From: Dactylellina haptotyla | Taxonomy: Eukaryota > Ascomycota > Orbiliomycetes > Orbiliales > Orbiliaceae | Direction of reading: 5' to 3' | NCBI GenBank assembly: GCA_031310005.1 | Contig: CM062384.1 | Coordinates: 1,550,001 to 1,614,000, forward strand | DNA: 64,000 nucleotides | In this document: piece after piece, positions 60,522 to 64,000 of the stretch | Layout of the letters: every line of letters begins with the position of its first letter | How positions within the stretch are numbered: position 1 is the first letter of the stretch | Notes under the pieces: model-generated | The model's input: only the letters and a program-made list of their open reading frames with translations | Told to the model about the DNA's origin: nothing | Database searches by the model: none | Program-made: the position numbers and the translations under genes

Positions 60522-62693
60522 ATGACACAACCTCAACTTGCAGGCCCGCTACAGCCCGAGGAACCCCCTCAGCCGTTGCAACAACAAGCGGTAGATTCGT
60601 CCACTGCTTCGGCCGCCGTGGTCGCGACGGTTACAGCATCTGCGGCGCCCGTATTTCACAAACCCGCCCCTTTGGCTAGCCTCCCGTCTAGCACGACAGT
60701 CACAAATGCTGCCATTCTGAAAGGCATCGCCGCCTCTGCTTTGGAACAACCCACTGATGATACTAATACCGCATCTTCTTCCTCACCATCACCGTCGAAA
60801 CCGAATTTGCAACCGCCTCCAAACCTGAGAGTATCAACCAACATCTCGAGCCTTGTATCCATTAAAGATAAATTCTCTGCCACTCATTCTTCTGGCCGCG
60901 CCGAGTCCGCTCTTCCGAGCAGGATGGGAGGAATCACACAATCATCCAAAGCCACCGGGGAGTCGACTCCACTCGGCCTAACACCTCAGTCCGCTCGACC
61001 CAACTTTGGCACCAGCGGGAAGCGTCCTAGCATGCGCCATATCACTGCCGCACAGTCGGAGATGACGCCCGCTGAGAAAGAAGCCAGGTCACAGAAAATC
61101 CGAGATATCATTAATGAACAATTCGGCCTTGAGATTCTGTTGAAACACCGGGAACTGCAGGATATCGAAGCAGAACTTGGCAAAGCTGAAGCTTGCCTCG
61201 AACAAATCCGACGATGCTCTATAGAGGAGGCCATGGAGAAGGATGGCCGTTTCGAGGAAGCAGGCGGTACCTCGATCATGTACACGCCTTCCCCACACGT
61301 TCTTGATGGCCCATACTCTCGAGAGTATCGTGACTGGCTCATGGAAGATCGTGTTTCGAAAGGTCGTACCAGGTTCCACGACGTCCTCGCGCCAAACCAG
61401 ACCCAAAACTTTATCGTTGGACCGCGGAACGGACGCCAAGAAGTCCAACAGAGCTCGAAACGCCCCCAGCGTGAGGCTGCGGTCGTCGCTCAAAGTCAAA
61501 AACGGCCAACGATTTGTCTTCATCGTCAGTTAGATGGAAGCATTGTAAAGTAAGTAAAAGTTAAAAGTTCAAGCAGTTCTCCCCTATCAGGGTGCTTTTT
61601 GTTTTTCCGATATTTGCTAACTTTCCTTTTTAGGCTCTCTTGTATCGATTGTAAACGTGATACCTTTGGGTCAATGCAAGGGTTCATCAACCATTGCCGT
61701 CTCGCCCATCAACGTGACTTCCAGACGCATGATCACGCTGCTGCGGCCTGCGGTGTTCCTTTTGATGTTTCAAAATACGATGGTCCAATGCCCCCCCCTA
61801 GAAGCAACAAAGCTTCCAAGTACGCTAGCTCCAGCGCCATATCGACAGTCCCCAAACCTGCTCGACCTTCTGTGAACACTAAGGCGGCCCCCAAAGCAGC
61901 TCCAAAGGCAACCCCAAAAGCGAACAAGAAGAAGAATGGTGCAGCGTTGGTTACCGAAGCCCTGAGCATCATACAAACTGGCCCTCTTACTCCACCGCTT
62001 CAAGCCGAAGATATCACCCTTCAGAAGACGATCCAGACATCCCATTTGAAAGAATACCTTAGTAAAAAACAAGTGGACGTCGAAAATCTCGACACTATGG
62101 TTGAGGAAGCTGTAAATCGTGTTGGTATGGTCGAAGAAAGCGAAGGTGAAGACGATGAAGCGGAAGAAGTTACTCCGCCTGAGATAAACCTGAAGCAGCC
62201 GAAGATGGAACAGAAGCTTGTCGAAGCATCAGTCATTGAGGCGAAGACCGTCAAATCTGCAACAGCTGAGCCTCGTGTTTTGCAGCCTCAAGCGATGGAC
62301 GTCGAGATGGCAGATGTTACCGTCGAGGTTGAGCCGCCCGTCGAAACTCATGGCCTCGCTATTTCAACTGGTGATCAATCGACCACTGAGAGCGCTGTCT
62401 TGCTTCCCGCTCGGGACGATATGAATACAATCGTTGATAATGGGGAAGCTAGTGCTCCGGTCCAGGTTTTCACCCCCGACAATAAGACTTACGATGAGGA
62501 AGAGCAACAGCGCCCGACCTCCCGTCGTTCTAATCCTGGTTCCCGCCAATCGCCTCGTACTCCAGTCGCGCCACCTCCTGCTGCCCGTATGGGAACCAGA
62601 GCCCACCCCTCTCCTGATGCGGACCAACACCACACGCGCCACAGTGCCCGCCTTGCTGAGACAGGAAGAGCGAGCCCTGGGAAGCGTACTTGA
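60522..62693 (+). CDS. AHC1-like C2H2 zinc-finger protein (ADA complex type)
   Basis: Two exons, 60522-61549 and 61634-62693, join at a GTAAGT donor to give 695 residues. The N-terminal 170 residues are a Pro/Ser/Ala-rich disordered region. A helical segment follows (about 185-240; MTPAEKEARSQKIRDIINEQ, then FGLEILLKHRELQDIEAELG). After RPTICLHRQLDGSIVKLSC comes a zinc finger with C346, C349, H363 and H368 (CIDCKRDTFGSMQGFINHC, RLAH), then the conserved ACGVPF. This arrangement matches fungal AHC1-like proteins; yeast Ahc1 is a subunit of the ADA histone acetyltransferase complex. The tail is acidic, then basic (SARLAETGRASPGKRT). The role in chromatin acetylation is inferred from the family. 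Confidence 0.82.
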
Positions 62694-63438
62694 TGTTTGA
62701 GAGTACCAGACTTTCTCCTTGCAGTTCTTTTTCATTCTCTAAACATTCTCCGTGAAGATCGCTTGGGATCTGTGAAGGAATAGTCATGACGATCCGTTAA
62801 CGCCCTTAAAGAAACTTATTACGACCAGTTCAATGCTTCAAATTACGTTCTAGCAGCCTTTTGATTTTGTTTTGGAGACCCTTCTTTCACTTTTTGAATT
62901 TATCTTTCTGGCGTTCCGGGCGTGTAAATTTACTTGCTTATATACCCGTTTCTTTGACTGTTTAATTTCTCATTTCACAACCTGTACAAACCACCCGGAT
63001 TCACCATTTTCACAAGCACTTACTTTCGTGCGTTCTGTATCAGTATTAACTTCTTTTTTCGATTAGGACACACCAAAAAGTTGCACGTAACAGGAGGGAA
63101 AGAGGAGACAGGCCGCCCGTATTTCTAGTTTCATCAAGTATTCATCTCTCCCCCCCATTTTTTATTTTTTTTCAATTCAGCGGCTCTTTTCCGTTCTTTC
63201 TTTCACCTTCGGTTCTTGTATTTATATTAGGGTGACCAACCTCGTATTACGAACAATAAAATCAAGCAATTGGGATCGAAATTCTCGTCTTTGATATTCC
63301 TCATCGTGTTACTCGGAATTTTTCTCTTTACCTTTCACCTAAAATTTACGGTCCCTGAATAACATTACTGAAAAACTTCCATTAAATAGCAAGAATAAGC
63401 TCATATTTCCGTAAGTTTTAATTGGAAAGCTGCATAAA
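62694..63438. other. 3' spacer between convergent AHC1-like and MoaE genes
   Basis: 745 bp between two stop codons, T-rich on the + strand, holding both 3' UTRs. No gene is seen. Confidence 0.5.
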
Positions 63439-63940
63439 CTATCGATCCCCCTGTTCTAAAAGCTCAACCGGAATCTCAGCCTCAGAACTTGATACCGTCT
63501 CAGTAACCCCCTTCGCTCCGTCCCGATTAGCTCTCCATATACCCCCGTCCACAAACCATTCGCGTTTCCAGATCTCGACTTTCTCCTTGACAAGTTCCAG
63601 GCACTCCTCAGCGATACGCCAGCCTTCTGTGCGGTGGCTGGTGCTCAATGAGATCACGATAGAGTCCTCGCCAATTGGAACGATACCTAGCCGGTGGATG
63701 ATCGATATGGCGTGAAGAGACGGGTTGGCCGTGGATTTGAGGGAGGAAACTATGGCGGATAGAGAGCGAAGGGCTAGCGGGACGTATGTTGTATATTCGA
63801 GAGTTGTCACGGATTTGCCTACGTACGCGTCACGACGTGTTTTTTCAGCGCGGGGGAGTACAGATAGACGCAGATGGACGTTGGGGTTGAACTGAATTCG
63901 AATGCAGACAACTTACCTTCGAAGTTATCTCGAGTGGTTC
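63439..63940 (-). CDS. cnxH: Molybdopterin synthase large subunit (MoaE/CnxH), partial
   Basis: Two exons are in the window, 63940-63917 and 63818-63439; the gene continues beyond the right edge. Molybdopterin synthase catalytic subunit adds the dithiolene sulfurs to precursor Z in molybdenum cofactor synthesis, with the MoaD-type small subunit (CnxG/MOCS2A). The short exon encodes GTTRDNFEG and joins GKSVTTLEYTTYVPLAL, the MoaE signature. Then come HAISIIHRLGIVPIGEDSIVI, SLSTSHRTEGWRIAEECLEL and KEKVEIWKREWFVDGGIWRA, including the expected basic residues and the conserved K-x-x-x-x-x-W-K-x-E pattern. The remaining C-terminus (about 30 residues) is longer than in bacterial MoaE. An acceptor (CCACCACAG) at 63941-63949 leads to the off-window exon. 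Confidence 0.93.
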
Positions 63941-64000
63941 CTGTGGTGGAAATGTAGTTTAGAGACCAGTTTATAAACTGCCCGTGACAGGTATAAAAAG

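Overview
This looks like nuclear DNA of a filamentous ascomycete (Pezizomycotina). Genes are split by short introns, mostly about 50-160 nt, with GTAAGT/GTATGT-type donors, (G)CTAAC/CTGAC branch sites and C/TAG acceptors. The gene set is typically fungal: VTC1, CCZ1, an Ecl1-type lifespan factor, an Stf2-like hydrophilin, CnxH/MOCS2B, an AHC1-like ADA factor and Yck-type casein kinase 1. Long gene-free stretches and moderate GC would suit an early-diverging class such as Pezizomycetes, but that placement is inference.

Layout. At the left edge (1-1.3 kb) lies the last exon of an unidentified + strand gene and, facing it, a PITH-domain gene. From 1.3 to 21.7 kb is a gene-poor block whose only clear gene is a small Ecl1-like factor near 11.2-11.7 kb; it also holds one orphan reading frame at 16.5-17.1 kb. 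From 21.7 to 26.3 kb two minus-strand genes lie in tandem: CCZ1 (Rab7 GEF subunit) and a 4-exon gene for a putative membrane-anchored PD-(D/E)XK-like protein, with a possible small membrane ORF upstream at 26.8-27.1 kb.

From 28.3 to 42.9 kb the block is dense: a 998-residue disordered basic protein (+), a p24 cargo receptor (+), a short-chain dehydrogenase (-), an Alba-domain protein with repeated PPHL motifs (+), a 513-residue coiled-coil protein of unknown role (-), a Tctex-type dynein light chain (-), VTC1 (+) and an Stf2-like hydrophilin (-). After 3 kb without genes come DRE2 (+) and NUP133 (+) at 46.0-52.2 kb. A 4.4 kb gap leads to casein kinase 1 (+) at 56.6-58.4 kb, the AHC1-like zinc-finger gene (+) at 60.5-62.7 kb, and molybdopterin synthase large subunit (-) running off the right edge.

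The genes are mostly independent housekeeping functions: endolysosomal and secretory traffic (CCZ1, p24, VTC1, dynein light chain, CK1), the nuclear pore and chromatin (NUP133, AHC1-like, Alba), and cofactor or Fe-S assembly (DRE2, CnxH). No operon-like logic is expected. Exon structures were built by hand from splice signals and frame continuity. I recognised no rRNA, tRNA, CRISPR array or intact transposon. The least ordinary item is the putative PD-(D/E)XK-like membrane protein between CCZ1 and the 998-residue protein gene.
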